From the NCBI GenBank assembly GCA_007127495.1, contig SKZG01000073.1:1-6816 (forward strand): 6,816 nt of DNA, written 5' to 3'. Both the position numbers and the translations under genes were made by a program. Positions 1-6,816 of this stretch are shown piece after piece; positions within the stretch are counted from its first letter, which is position 1, and each line of letters begins with the position of its first letter. This stretch comes from Planctomycetales bacterium. Lineage in GTDB: Bacteria; Planctomycetota; Planctomycetia; Pirellulales; Thermoguttaceae. Under the pieces are notes generated by a model that was not told the DNA's origin, made no database searches, and was given only the letters and a program-made list of their open reading frames with translations.

Positions 1-846
1 AACCTCAACTCGGTCGGTTCCGATACGTTGAACAACCTGATGCTCATGTGGGGCGAGGCGTTCCGGGAAATCTACCCGAACGTCAACATCCAGGTCCAAG
101 GTGCGGGGTCGAGCACGGCTCCGGCGGCGCTGATCGACGCCACGGCGCAGATCGGGCCCATGAGCCGGGAAATGACCGGCACCGAGATCGACCGCTTCGA
201 AGCCAAGTACGGCTACAAGCCGACGGCGGTCCGGGTTGGCATTGACGCGCTGGCCGTATTCGTCCACCGCGACAACCCAATCGAGGGCCTGAACCTTCAG
301 CAGATCGATGCGATTTTCTCGAGCACCTACCGGCTGGGCGGCCGCCCGATCCGGACCTGGGGCCAGGTGGGCCTGACCGGCGACTGGGCCGACCGGCCGA
401 TCTCGCTGTACGGCCGTAACGCCGTCAGCGGCACCTACGGCGTGTTCAAGAACATCGCCCTGGGCGGCGGCGACTTCGACGGCGACCGCTACCAGGAACA
501 ACCCGGCTCGTCCACCGTCGTGCAGTCGATCACGGCCGACCGCTACGGCATCGGCTATTCCGGTATCGGCTACGCCACCTCCGGCGTGCGGATGCCCAAG
601 GTTGGGCCGGGCAACAGCAAGGAGCACTTCGCGCCGACGCCGGAGAACGCTCTGGCCGGCAAGTACCCGCTGGCGCGCTTCCTGATGGTCTACGTCAACA
701 GGAACCCGCGCGAGCCGATGGACCGGCTGACCTACGAGTTTGTCCGCTTCATCAACTCGCGGCAGGGCCAGGAGATCGTCGTGCGCGACGGTTTCTTCCC
801 GTTGCCGTCGGCCGTGACGGCTGATACGATGAAGCAGCTTCAATAA
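1..846 (+). CDS. pstS: Phosphate-binding protein PstS, 5'-truncated by window edge
   Basis: This is the extracytoplasmic solute-binding subunit of the high-affinity phosphate ABC transporter; it binds phosphate and delivers it to PstC/PstA. The reading frame is open from base 1, so the gene begins before the window. 281 residues are visible against a usual total of about 320-350, so the signal peptide and a few tens of residues are missing. Seen in window numbering: the N-terminal GSDTL turn at residues 6-10, the GAGSST phosphate-loop motif at 34-39, SRE at 55-57, and R139 followed by SGTYG at 143-147, which matches the Arg and Ser-Gly-Thr phosphate ligands of known PstS proteins. The C-terminal part (FVRFINSRQGQEIV, then GFFPLP) is typical of the family. 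It is the first visible gene of the operon and ends in TAA. The TTG at base 28 is only an internal codon, not the start. Other PstS-like binding proteins are possible, but pstCAB downstream makes this assignment strong. Confidence 0.94.
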   Translation, partial: NLNSVGSDTLNNLMLMWGEAFREIYPNVNIQVQGAGSSTAPAALIDATAQIGPMSREMTGTEIDRFEAKYGYKPTAVRVGIDALAVFVHRDNPIEGLNLQQIDAIFSSTYRLGGRPIRTWGQVGLTGDWADRPISLYGRNAVSGTYGVFKNIALGGGDFDGDRYQEQPGSSTVVQSITADRYGIGYSGIGYATSGVRMPKVGPGNSKEHFAPTPENALAGKYPLARFLMVYVNRNPREPMDRLTYEFVRFINSRQGQEIVVRDGFFPLPSAVTADTMKQLQ

Positions 847-860
847 GTGGTTTCGTCCAA

Positions 861-930
861 GGCGCATGGCCGCCGGGGGAGCGTCCGAAGCATGGTATGC
901 CACAGGATGCACATCCCGGCGGCCATCGCC
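861..930 (+). other. Long hairpin just downstream of pstS
   Basis: A perfect 12-bp inverted repeat (ATGGCCGCCGGG at 866-877 and CCCGGCGGCCAT at 915-926) extends by four more pairs (861-864 with 927-930) if C865 is bulged out. The result is a GC-rich stem of about 16 bp with a 37-nt loop, starting 14 nt after the pstS stop codon. No T-run follows, so it is not a classical intrinsic terminator. By analogy with hairpins after binding-protein genes in other ABC operons (for example malE-malF in E. coli), it could stabilise the pstS end of the mRNA or lower downstream expression. That role is inference. The right foot of the stem is also one copy of the direct repeat that flanks the palindromic element. 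Confidence 0.7.
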
Positions 931-1052
931 CAATGCCACTTACTTTGTAGCGGCACGGCGCGAGCCGTCCGTTATTACAGTCGGAAAACCGGGCGGCTCG
1001 CGCCGCTCCGCTAACAGAATGCCCCCAAAGTAAGTGGCATTGGGCCATCGCC
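921..1052. repeat. 10-bp direct repeats flanking the palindromic element (putative target-site duplication)
   Basis: GGCCATCGCC occurs at 921-930 and again at 1043-1052, with different bases on both sides of each copy. Removing one copy together with bases 931-1042 joins the upstream hairpin directly to the pstC ribosome-binding region, leaving a 103-nt pstS-pstC gap. This fits an insertion into an older, shorter spacer. Two bases of each copy also belong to the outer inverted repeat, so the exact element border cannot be fixed from this copy alone. Confidence 0.6.
929..1044. mobile_element. Small palindromic MITE-like or REP-like element with 19-bp terminal inverted repeats
   Basis: The ends are a perfect 19-bp inverted repeat: CCCAATGCCACTTACTTTG at 929-947 and its reverse complement at 1026-1044. 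Inside is a second, 12-bp perfect inverted repeat, CGGCGCGAGCCG at 956-967 with 994-1005. This extends to 956-971 with 990-1005 with a single T/G mismatch. A further 6-bp pair, TAGCGG (948-953) with CCGCTA (1008-1013), joins the two. The element is therefore almost fully self-complementary, with an AT-richer loop at 972-989 and a 12-nt one-sided bulge at 1014-1025. A 10-bp direct repeat, GGCCATCGCC, lies at 921-930 and 1043-1052. This reads as a target duplication around a 112-bp element (931-1042); a 6-bp duplication (CCATCG) around 116 bp fits equally well. It has no coding capacity, so any movement would need a transposase from elsewhere. I do not recognise its family. Confidence 0.75.
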
Positions 1053-1056
1053 GTAC

Positions 1057-1063
1057 GGAAAGG
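1057..1063 (+). promoter_or_regulatory. Ribosome binding site of pstC
   Basis: GGAAAGG ends 8 nt before the ATG at 1072. It lies 4 nt after the right-hand direct repeat of the palindromic element, so pstC translation starts only 27 nt from the element's foot. Hairpin formation there could affect ribosome access. Confidence 0.7.
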
Positions 1064-1071
1064 TTTTTGCA

Positions 1072-3372
1072 ATGCAGAAAAGGCAACAGAGAGCCGTCCC
1101 GGAACGGTTCGTCGTCCGGCGGGCCACCCTGTATTTCGACCGGTTCATGAACCAATTCATCAAGGTGGGCGGACTCTCGGTCATCGTCGCGGTTTCCCTC
1201 ATTTTCGTGTTCATTCTGCTGCAAGTCTTTCCCTTGTTCCGCGGCGCCACGGTCGAGTGGCGGAAAGACATGCCGGTACCGCCCGGCCAGTACGTTGTGA
1301 TGGGCACCGACGAGTGGTCGGAACTGCCGTTTTTTGTCAACGCGGGGGGCGAGGTACTTTTCGTCGATACAGTCGATCCGGGCGGCCCTCACAACCGGGG
1401 GCATTTCACACGGACGCCTGGGCTGGCCGACGAGGCGACGGTCTCGGCGGTCGCATTCAACGAAATGCAAACGCAACTGCTGTATGGAACCGTCGACGGC
1501 CGTTTCGCAATCGTGGACGTGCAGTACAAGGCCACCTTCCCCGAACGGGGTGGCCGCGAGGTTGCCGTGGAACTGGACGAAACGCCCCTGTTGCGCATCG
1601 GCCGCGAAGGCGTGCCGGTCCGGAAGCTGGCCTACGGCGGTTCCGGGGTGCAGAAGCTCGTCGCCGCCACGCAGGAGGTCGAAGGCGAGTTCGAATTGCA
1701 TGCGGTATCGCTGGCCCAGCAACGCACGCTGCTGGGCGCCGGCGAGCTTTCGGTCGAGCGGTCGTACGATCTGACGGAGTTCCTAACCGGAGAGCCGGAA
1801 CAGCTAGCCATACCCCGCGACGCAGACGCCGTGCTCATTGGCAACACGGACGGCAGCGTCGTGTACCTTCACTTCGACGGACAGGAGTTCACCCGGCGGC
1901 AGGTGTTCGTCCCGTTCGAGGACCGCGAAGACCGGCGAATCGCCACGATGGACTTCCTGCTGGGCGATGTGTCGTTGGTGCTGACCGCGCATTGCGGTGC
2001 GAACCGGGTGTACAGCATCTACCGCGATCCGGAAGCGGACATGCGTATTTGGGGCCACACGAAGACCTTCCCTGATTTGGACCGCGGCGCCGTCTTCTAC
2101 TCGGCCTCCATGCGGAACAAGGCGTTCCTCATCGGCGACGGCCGCGTCGCTTCGCTGCGGTACGGCACGACCGAAACCATCCGGTGGCAGGAGGACTTGC
2201 CGGTCCAGGCGACGCTCGCGGCGCTGGGCCCGCGGTATAACCGGCTCCTCTTCCTTGACGACCAGTATTCTCTGCATTTCTACGACCTGCACGACCCGCA
2301 TCCGCAAGCCGGTTGGCGAACTTTCTTCGGCAAGATTCAATACGAGGGGCAGGCCACGGCCGAGTATTCGTGGCAATCGACCGGCGGGCGCGACGATTTC
2401 GAACGCAAACTGTCGCTGGTCCCGCTGATCATCGGGACGCTGAAGGGCACGCTGTACGCCATGATCTTCGCGCTGCCCATTGCCCTGTTGGCCGCCATCT
2501 ACACCTCCCAGTTCCTCGATCCGGCAGTCAAGCGATATGTGAAGCCCACTATGGAAATCATGGCGTCGCTCCCGTCGGTCGTGCTCGGCTTTCTTGCCGC
2601 GTTGTGGCTGGCGCCGATCATCAGCAACGCCGTGCCGTCGGTGTTGAGCGCCATGTTGGGGGTAATTGTGGGGGCGTTCGGCATCGGCTACCTGTGGGGG
2701 CAACTGCCGCAACGCATCCGCATGCTACTGAAGCCGGGGTACGAGTTCATCGCTTTCGTACCGTTCATGGTTTTGATTGCCTACGCGGGCTGGCACTTAG
2801 GGGCGTTGGCCGAGCAGTTCCTGTTCGTGGTCGAAGACCCGGACACCGGACTGGTCATTGCCGACTTCCGGCTGTGGTTTCCGCGCGCCACCGGGCTCGG
2901 CTTCGAGCAGCGGAACGCTTTCGTGGTGGGGTTCGTGATGGGCTTTGCGGTGATTCCGATCATTTTCACCATCACCGAAGACGCGCTGTCGAACGTGCCG
3001 GAGGCGTTCCGCTCAGGTTCCCTGGCACTGGGCGCCAGCCGGTGGCAAACGGCCGTTCGCGTCGTTGTGCCCACGGCGTCGGCCGGTACGTTTTCCGCCG
3101 TGATGATCGGCCTCGGCCGCGCGGTGGGCGAAACCATGATCGTGGTGATGGCCACGGGAAACACGCCCGTGACCGAGTTCAACCCATTTACCGGAATGCG
3201 GACGCTTTCGGCGAACATCGCCGTAGAACTGCCCGAGGCGCCGTATCTTGGAACCCTGTACCGGACCCTGTTTCTCGGCGCCATGGTGCTGTTCCTGATG
3301 ACCTTCGCCGTGAACACGGTCGCCGAGGTTATGCGGCAGCGCTTGCGAGAAAAGTATCGGGCGGTGGAATAA
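1072..3372 (+). CDS. pstC: Phosphate ABC transporter permease PstC, long form with large extracytoplasmic domain
   Basis: One of the two inner-membrane subunits forming the phosphate channel. At 766 aa it is more than twice the roughly 300 aa of a classical PstC. A cytoplasmic N-terminus (1-32) is followed by one membrane segment (about 33-54). A beta-rich extracytoplasmic domain (about 58-440) contains at least four propeller-blade-like repeats of the form hydrophobic strand, G-x-x-D-G turn, strand (about 124-150, 244-270, 290-318, 379-406). The linker YSWQSTGGRDDFE (432-444) leads into the permease core (about 446-766), with membrane segments near 450-478, 499-520, 525-543, 558-583, 616-634, 671-695 and 728-752. 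The EAA loop that docks on PstB lies at about 636-667 (E636, A638, G649, GAS 654-656, P667). As I recall, the extra domain belongs to Pfam's DUF3708 type, seen in Pseudomonas-like PstC. The ATG start has a good ribosome binding site. Its 5' neighbour pstS is separated by a 225-nt structured gap. Confidence 0.95.
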   Translation: MQKRQQRAVPERFVVRRATLYFDRFMNQFIKVGGLSVIVAVSLIFVFILLQVFPLFRGATVEWRKDMPVPPGQYVVMGTDEWSELPFFVNAGGEVLFVDTVDPGGPHNRGHFTRTPGLADEATVSAVAFNEMQTQLLYGTVDGRFAIVDVQYKATFPERGGREVAVELDETPLLRIGREGVPVRKLAYGGSGVQKLVAATQEVEGEFELHAVSLAQQRTLLGAGELSVERSYDLTEFLTGEPEQLAIPRDADAVLIGNTDGSVVYLHFDGQEFTRRQVFVPFEDREDRRIATMDFLLGDVSLVLTAHCGANRVYSIYRDPEADMRIWGHTKTFPDLDRGAVFYSASMRNKAFLIGDGRVASLRYGTTETIRWQEDLPVQATLAALGPRYNRLLFLDDQYSLHFYDLHDPHPQAGWRTFFGKIQYEGQATAEYSWQSTGGRDDFERKLSLVPLIIGTLKGTLYAMIFALPIALLAAIYTSQFLDPAVKRYVKPTMEIMASLPSVVLGFLAALWLAPIISNAVPSVLSAMLGVIVGAFGIGYLWGQLPQRIRMLLKPGYEFIAFVPFMVLIAYAGWHLGALAEQFLFVVEDPDTGLVIADFRLWFPRATGLGFEQRNAFVVGFVMGFAVIPIIFTITEDALSNVPEAFRSGSLALGASRWQTAVRVVVPTASAGTFSAVMIGLGRAVGETMIVVMATGNTPVTEFNPFTGMRTLSANIAVELPEAPYLGTLYRTLFLGAMVLFLMTFAVNTVAEVMRQRLREKYRAVE

Positions 3373-3422
3373 TCAGAAGTGAACGGCACATATTGGGCAA
3401 CACGGCCCTCCCGGGATGAAGC

Positions 3423-5156
3423 ATGAAACAAGTAGACGACCACGCGGCACAGAGTACCCCTCGGCCTTCGGCGCCGGCATCCGGTTCCGGGCGGCCGGCG
3501 GGCGAAACCTATGTTTGGGTCACCGGCATGGGCTTGACGGTGGGCCTGACCATGATCGTCCTGCTGTTGGCCCTGGTGGTGTATAATGGTGTGAGCGTGT
3601 TCTGGCCGCGCCATGTGGCGCTGGTCGAGTTCCAGGATGACGGCGCCACCCGGTTCCGTGACGGAACCCGAGCCCTGGGGGTCATTTTGATCGAGCAGGA
3701 CCGCGACATGCGCGACCTGACCCCCGAACAACGCGACAGCCCCAATCCGGCCGACCGCCGCGAAAAGCAGTTGTTCCTGGGGAATCGTGATGCTTTCGGG
3801 CAATCGTTCGCGTACTTCAGCGCGGGAGACATCGAAAGGGTCTCCTACCCGGAAGAGGTGATCCGCGCCGAGCGCATGGAATGGGGCGATGCCATCTTCT
3901 TTCCCATCCGGCTGGAGCTTCAGGATGCCGACCCGATCGAGGCCGACGATCCGGCCTTCGACAGTACGCTGCACAAGCTGGTCGACGAGGTAAACGCGAG
4001 GCGCGCCGCGATCACCCGAATCGAACGCCATGCCATCGGACAAATCAACCTGCAGATGCGCGATCTGGAATTGGAGGAGCGGTTCTACTCTCGGCAGGAC
4101 GCCCTCACGCCCGAGCAGCAGGCCGCCCGCGACAGTGTCCGCGATCGCATGGAGCAACTTCGCGCGAAGTACGAGCCCCTGGCCGCAGAGGCGGCTGCCC
4201 TGCGGGCGAAACAGGAGGAGAACCGCCTGGTCTACCGGCTTGTGACCGGCGACGAGCGCTCCATGCCCCTGGGCCAAGTCGTTCACTACTACTATCCGAA
4301 CCGGCTGACCCTGGCCGGCCGCGCCCGGTTATTCGCCGGCCACATTTGGGGCTTTCTGAGCGGGTACCCGCGCGAGGCCAACACCGAGGGTGGTATCTTT
4401 CCGGCCATCTTCGGCACCTTTGTGATGACGCTCTTGATGAGCGTCGCCGTCATGCCGTTCGGCATCATGGCAGCGATCTATTTGCGGGAATACGCCAAGC
4501 AAGGTCCGCTGGTGCGGGCGGTGCGAATCGCGATCAACAACCTGGCGGGGGTGCCGTCGATCGTGTTCGGGATTTTCGGATTGGGCTTTTTCGTGTATTT
4601 CGTGGGTGGGAACATCGACCGGGTCTTCTACGATCGGGCCTTGCCCACGCCCACCTTCGGCACCCCCGGCATCCTTTGGGCGGCGCTGACGCTCGCCCTG
4701 ATGACCGTGCCGGTGGTGATCGTGGCGACCGAGGAGGCCCTGGCCGCCGTGCCGCGCGGCGTCCGCGAGGGCTCGCTCGCCTGCGGTGCCTCGAAGTGGC
4801 AGACGATTCGCTACCTTGTGCTGCCCGCTTCAGCCCCCGGCATCCTCACGGGCCTGGTGCTGGCCATGGCCCGCGGGGCGGGCGAGGTGGCGCCGCTGAT
4901 GCTCGTGGGCGTGGTGGCGCTGGCGCCGAACCTGCCGGTCGATGCCATTTTCCCGTTCATCCACCTCGAACGGAAGTTCATGCACCTGGGGTTCCACATT
5001 TACGACCTCGGCTTCCAGTCGCCCGACTCGGAAGCGGCGAAACCGATGGTGTTCGCCACCACCTTGGTGTTGATTCTGCTGGTGGTTGTCTTGAACCTGC
5101 TGGCCATTCTCGTCCGGAATCATCTTCGCAAGAAATACGCGACCGACAAGTTTTGA
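3423..5156 (+). CDS. pstA: Phosphate ABC transporter permease PstA, long form with extracytoplasmic coiled-coil domain
   Basis: Second inner-membrane channel subunit, partner of PstC. It is 577 aa against about 280-300 aa for a classical PstA. A Pro/Ser-rich cytoplasmic N-terminus (1-30) precedes membrane segment 1 (about 33-60). The extra extracytoplasmic domain (about 61-320) has a charged first half and then a Glu/Arg/Ala/Leu-rich stretch (about 181-272) likely to form long helices or a coiled coil. The permease core follows (about 323-567), with membrane segments near 326-353, 372-395, 414-435, 470-500 and 541-564. The EAA loop is at about 437-468 (EEALAAVP, G450, GAS 455-457, LP 467-468), followed by [10 protein letters not shown] (483-492), typical of PstA. 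From memory the extra domain corresponds to Pfam DUF3333. The gene starts 50 nt after pstC. The ATG at 3423 has only a weak purine-rich leader (GGGATGAAG), and an ATG 7 nt upstream is out of frame, so translation may be partly coupled to, or weaker than, pstC. Confidence 0.95.
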   Translation: MKQVDDHAAQSTPRPSAPASGSGRPAGETYVWVTGMGLTVGLTMIVLLLALVVYNGVSVFWPRHVALVEFQDDGATRFRDGTRALGVILIEQDRDMRDLTPEQRDSPNPADRREKQLFLGNRDAFGQSFAYFSAGDIERVSYPEEVIRAERMEWGDAIFFPIRLELQDADPIEADDPAFDSTLHKLVDEVNARRAAITRIERHAIGQINLQMRDLELEERFYSRQDALTPEQQAARDSVRDRMEQLRAKYEPLAAEAAALRAKQEENRLVYRLVTGDERSMPLGQVVHYYYPNRLTLAGRARLFAGHIWGFLSGYPREANTEGGIFPAIFGTFVMTLLMSVAVMPFGIMAAIYLREYAKQGPLVRAVRIAINNLAGVPSIVFGIFGLGFFVYFVGGNIDRVFYDRALPTPTFGTPGILWAALTLALMTVPVVIVATEEALAAVPRGVREGSLACGASKWQTIRYLVLPASAPGILTGLVLAMARGAGEVAPLMLVGVVALAPNLPVDAIFPFIHLERKFMHLGFHIYDLGFQSPDSEAAKPMVFATTLVLILLVVVLNLLAILVRNHLRKKYATDKF

Positions 5157-5164
5157 AATCGCTC

Positions 5165-5170
5165 GAAGGA
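5165..5170 (+). promoter_or_regulatory. Ribosome binding site that fixes the pstB start
   Basis: GAAGGA ends 6 nt before the ATG at 5177. The frame is open far upstream (as the +2 frame under pstA), so this site is what selects the start. An in-frame GTG at 5228 has no comparable leader. Confidence 0.75.
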
Positions 5171-5176
5171 TACTCA

Positions 5177-6040
5177 ATGAACGAAGCATCTCCCGACTCC
5201 GCCCCGGCAGTCGACGTCGCCCAGGCCGTGCGCCAGCGCCGCGTCGAAGTCGCCCAGCGAAAGCCCGAGGCCGACGCCGACGTCAACTTGCAGCACATTC
5301 AGGTGTGCAACTACAGCTTCTTCTACGGCACGACCCAGGTGCTGTTCGACGTGAACATGGACATTCCCGAACGGCGAGTGACCGCGCTGATCGGCCCCTC
5401 GGGCTGCGGGAAAACAACCCTGCTGCGAAATATCAACCGGATGAACGATCTGATTGACGGCATCCGGCACCAGGGCGATATTCTGATCGGCGGCCAGAGC
5501 GTGTACGACCGCTATTTGGAAGTGATTTCCCTGCGTAAACGCATTGGCATGGTCTTCCAGAAGTCGAACCCGTTCCCAAAGACTATTTACGAGAACATCG
5601 TGTACAGCTTGCGCGTGGCCGGCCGCAACAAGAAGGCGGAACTCGACGAAACCGTCGAGCGGTCCCTGCGCGGCGCCGCCCTCTGGGACGAGGTCAAGGA
5701 CCGGCTGAAGGAGAGCGCATTCAGCCTCTCCGGCGGCCAGATGCAGCGATTGTGCATTGCCCGGGCCATCGCCAACCGGCCGGAAATCCTGCTGATGGAC
5801 GAACCATGCTCGGCGCTCGACCCCGTGGCCACCGGCAAGATCGAGGACCTCATTGACGAATTGAAGAAAGAGTATACCATTATCATTGTGACGCACAACA
5901 TGCAGCAGGCGGCGCGGGTGTCGGACCGCACGGCCTTCTTTTACTTGGGAAAGCTGATTGAATACGACGACACGCAAACCATTTTCATGAATCCGGCGGA
6001 AGAACAGACCGAGGCCTATGTGTCCGGCCGCTTCGGCTAA
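5177..6040 (+). CDS. pstB: Phosphate ABC transporter ATP-binding protein PstB
   Basis: Cytoplasmic ATPase that powers phosphate import through PstC/PstA (ATP + water + external phosphate to ADP + phosphate + internal phosphate). It is 287 aa. All ABC motifs are intact: Walker A GPSGCGKT (73-80), Q-loop Q128 in VFQKSNPFP, which is characteristic of PstB, signature LSGGQ (184-188), Walker B ILLMDEP (204-210) with catalytic E209, D-loop SALD (212-215) and switch H240 in THNMQQA. The PstB-typical CSALDP and the C-terminal YVSGRFG ending are present. The first 36 residues or so, hydrophilic and Ala/Arg/Glu-rich, form an extension beyond the roughly 257 aa of E. coli PstB. It starts 20 nt after pstA. 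The same frame is open back to 3881 beneath pstA, but that part is a shadow of pstA and not an N-terminal domain. Confidence 0.98.
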   Translation: MNEASPDSAPAVDVAQAVRQRRVEVAQRKPEADADVNLQHIQVCNYSFFYGTTQVLFDVNMDIPERRVTALIGPSGCGKTTLLRNINRMNDLIDGIRHQGDILIGGQSVYDRYLEVISLRKRIGMVFQKSNPFPKTIYENIVYSLRVAGRNKKAELDETVERSLRGAALWDEVKDRLKESAFSLSGGQMQRLCIARAIANRPEILLMDEPCSALDPVATGKIEDLIDELKKEYTIIIVTHNMQQAARVSDRTAFFYLGKLIEYDDTQTIFMNPAEEQTEAYVSGRFG

Positions 6041-6054
6041 CTCAAACATCGGCT

Positions 6055-6078
6055 CCACCGACGCAAGGTCGGCGGTGG
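6055..6078 (+). other. Small hairpin between pstB and phoU
   Basis: CCGAC (6058-6062) pairs with GTCGG (6068-6072) around a GCAAG loop. The stem can extend by CCA (6055-6057) with TGG (6076-6078) if CGG is bulged. There is no T-run after it, so it does not look like a full terminator. It may simply mark the spacer or slightly tune phoU expression. The structure is visible; any function is a guess. Confidence 0.4.
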
Positions 6079-6107
6079 CGCTTGCCGTTTAAGCTGAGAC
6101 CATTTAC

Positions 6108-6112
6108 AGGGA
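6108..6112 (+). promoter_or_regulatory. Ribosome binding site of phoU
   Basis: AGGGA lies 10 nt before the ATG at 6123, giving phoU its own translation start across the 82-nt spacer after pstB. Confidence 0.55.
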
Positions 6113-6122
6113 AATCGTCACT

Positions 6123-6782
6123 ATGTCGGTGCTTTTGTCAAGAGAATTGGAACGGATCAAGCGTTCGTTGTTGGCGCTGTGCGCGCTGGTCGAAGAGCAG
6201 GTAAGCAATGCGGTGCGGGCGCTGCTGGAACGCGACGAGGAACTGGCAAATGCGGTCGAACGTCGCGACCAGGACGTCGATCAGCGCGAGATCGAAATCG
6301 AGGAAGAATGTTTGAAGACCCTTGCGCTCCACCAGCCCGTAGCCGTCGATTTGCGGCTGATCGTTGCGTCGCTGAAGATCAATAACGACCTGGAACGCAT
6401 CGGCGACCTGGCGGTGAACATTACCAAAAAGGCCCGGGCGCTGGCGCTGATGCCGGCCTTTACCGTTCCATTCGACCTGGCCGGCATGTCGGAGAAGGCG
6501 CAATCCATGCTCCATGACAGCCTCGACGCCTTGGTGAATCTGGATGCGGAGCTGGCCAAGGATGTTTGCTCACGGGACGACGCCGTGGACGCCATGAAGC
6601 GCGAGATTCGCTTGGGCGCCGAAGAACTCATCCGCCAGAATCCGGACGACACGCCGCCCCTGATGCGGGTGATAGCCATCGCCCGCAACCTGGAACGCAT
6701 CGCCGACTGTGCCACCAACATCGCCGAAGACGTCATCTACATGACCGAGGGGGCTATCGTGCGGCATCACGAAAGCGCATAA
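6123..6782 (+). CDS. phoU: Phosphate signalling protein PhoU
   Basis: Cytoplasmic regulator that links the Pst transporter to the PhoR/PhoB two-component system and restrains phosphate uptake and Pho-regulon expression when phosphate is plentiful. At 219 aa it has the usual PhoU length. The protein is nearly all helical and contains the two PhoU repeats. Each repeat ends in the metal-cluster motif: NDLERIGDLAVNI at 88-100 and NLERIADCATNI at 189-200. The first half also shows the family pattern HQPVAVDLRLIVASLKI (70-86), and the second half shows the equivalent MRVIAIARNLERI (181-193). It is the last gene visible in the operon and ends in TAA. The following 34 nt contain only a three-codon open frame, and no terminator is seen before the window ends. 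Confidence 0.96.
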   Translation: MSVLLSRELERIKRSLLALCALVEEQVSNAVRALLERDEELANAVERRDQDVDQREIEIEEECLKTLALHQPVAVDLRLIVASLKINNDLERIGDLAVNITKKARALALMPAFTVPFDLAGMSEKAQSMLHDSLDALVNLDAELAKDVCSRDDAVDAMKREIRLGAEELIRQNPDDTPPLMRVIAIARNLERIADCATNIAEDVIYMTEGAIVRHHESA

Positions 6783-6816
6783 TTCCCATGATGAGGTGAC
6801 CGCTTTCGGGGGCTGT

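Noticed and set aside
1026..1068. Intrinsic terminator before pstC (palindromic arm followed by TTTTT at 1064-1068)
   Set aside because: The T-run is 20 nt beyond the hairpin foot and lies between the pstC ribosome binding site and its start codon, so it is not placed as a terminator tail.
847..1071. Pho box or sigma-70 promoter ahead of pstC
   Set aside because: No pair of CTGTCAT-like repeats and no convincing -35/-10 pair is visible. The only AT-richer stretch (972-989) is the loop of the palindromic element.
940..1722. Minus-strand open frame of 260 codons covering the palindromic element and the start of pstC
   Set aside because: I considered it as a possible gene carried by the element, but most of it lies inside pstC, outside the inverted repeats, and the translation has no transposase-like or other recognisable motif.
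2781..4286. Minus-strand open frame of 501 codons spanning the end of pstC and the start of pstA
   Set aside because: It lies opposite two clearly conserved membrane proteins, shows no recognisable motif, and its composition is what the complement of GC-rich coding DNA gives. I see no supporting ribosome binding site or family pattern.
3881..5176. In-frame upstream extension of pstB beneath pstA
   Set aside because: The translation is Arg/Gly/Pro-rich shadow sequence of pstA. The pstB start at 5177 has a proper ribosome binding site, and the protein from there has the expected PstB layout.
5174..6058. Minus-strand open frame of 294 codons opposite pstB
   Set aside because: It mirrors the codon positions of pstB almost end to end and lacks any family motif; it is a GC-bias shadow.
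6783..6816. Start of a further gene after phoU (ATGATGAGG at 6788)
   Set aside because: The frame stops after three codons (TGA), and too little sequence remains to judge.

Overview
The window carries a single-strand phosphate-uptake operon of the Pst type, read left to right: pstS (5' end cut off by the window), pstC, pstA, pstB and phoU. Every gene is identified by family motifs in its translation. There are no genes on the minus strand that I can support.

Organism: the DNA is GC-rich, with strong GC preference at third codon positions. PstC (766 aa) and PstA (577 aa) are the long variants, each with a large extra domain outside the membrane. This is the form familiar from Pseudomonas and its relatives and also found in some other Gram-negative groups. 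The gene order pstSCAB-phoU is widespread. A gammaproteobacterium or a GC-rich diderm such as a planctomycete would fit. The sequence alone does not settle this, because no rRNA or lineage marker is present.

Layout: 1-846 pstS (partial); 847-1071 a 225-nt gap holding two nested-hairpin structures, one of which looks like a small inserted palindromic element with target-site duplication; 1072-3372 pstC; a 50-nt gap; 3423-5156 pstA; a 20-nt gap; 5177-6040 pstB; an 82-nt gap with a small hairpin; 6123-6782 phoU; then 34 nt with nothing recognisable. The operon promoter, and any Pho box, would lie left of the window.

How the genes work together: PstS captures phosphate outside the inner membrane. 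PstC and PstA form the channel across the membrane. PstB hydrolyses ATP to drive uptake. PhoU couples the transporter to phosphate signalling (normally PhoR/PhoB) and restrains it. The sensor kinase and regulator are not in the window.

The most unusual features are the palindromic element sitting at the foot of a pre-existing hairpin between pstS and pstC, and the paired extra domains in the two permeases: beta-propeller-like in PstC and coiled-coil-like in PstA. I see no evidence of a wholly new system. The core is a recognisable phosphate transporter with accessory features of unknown role.
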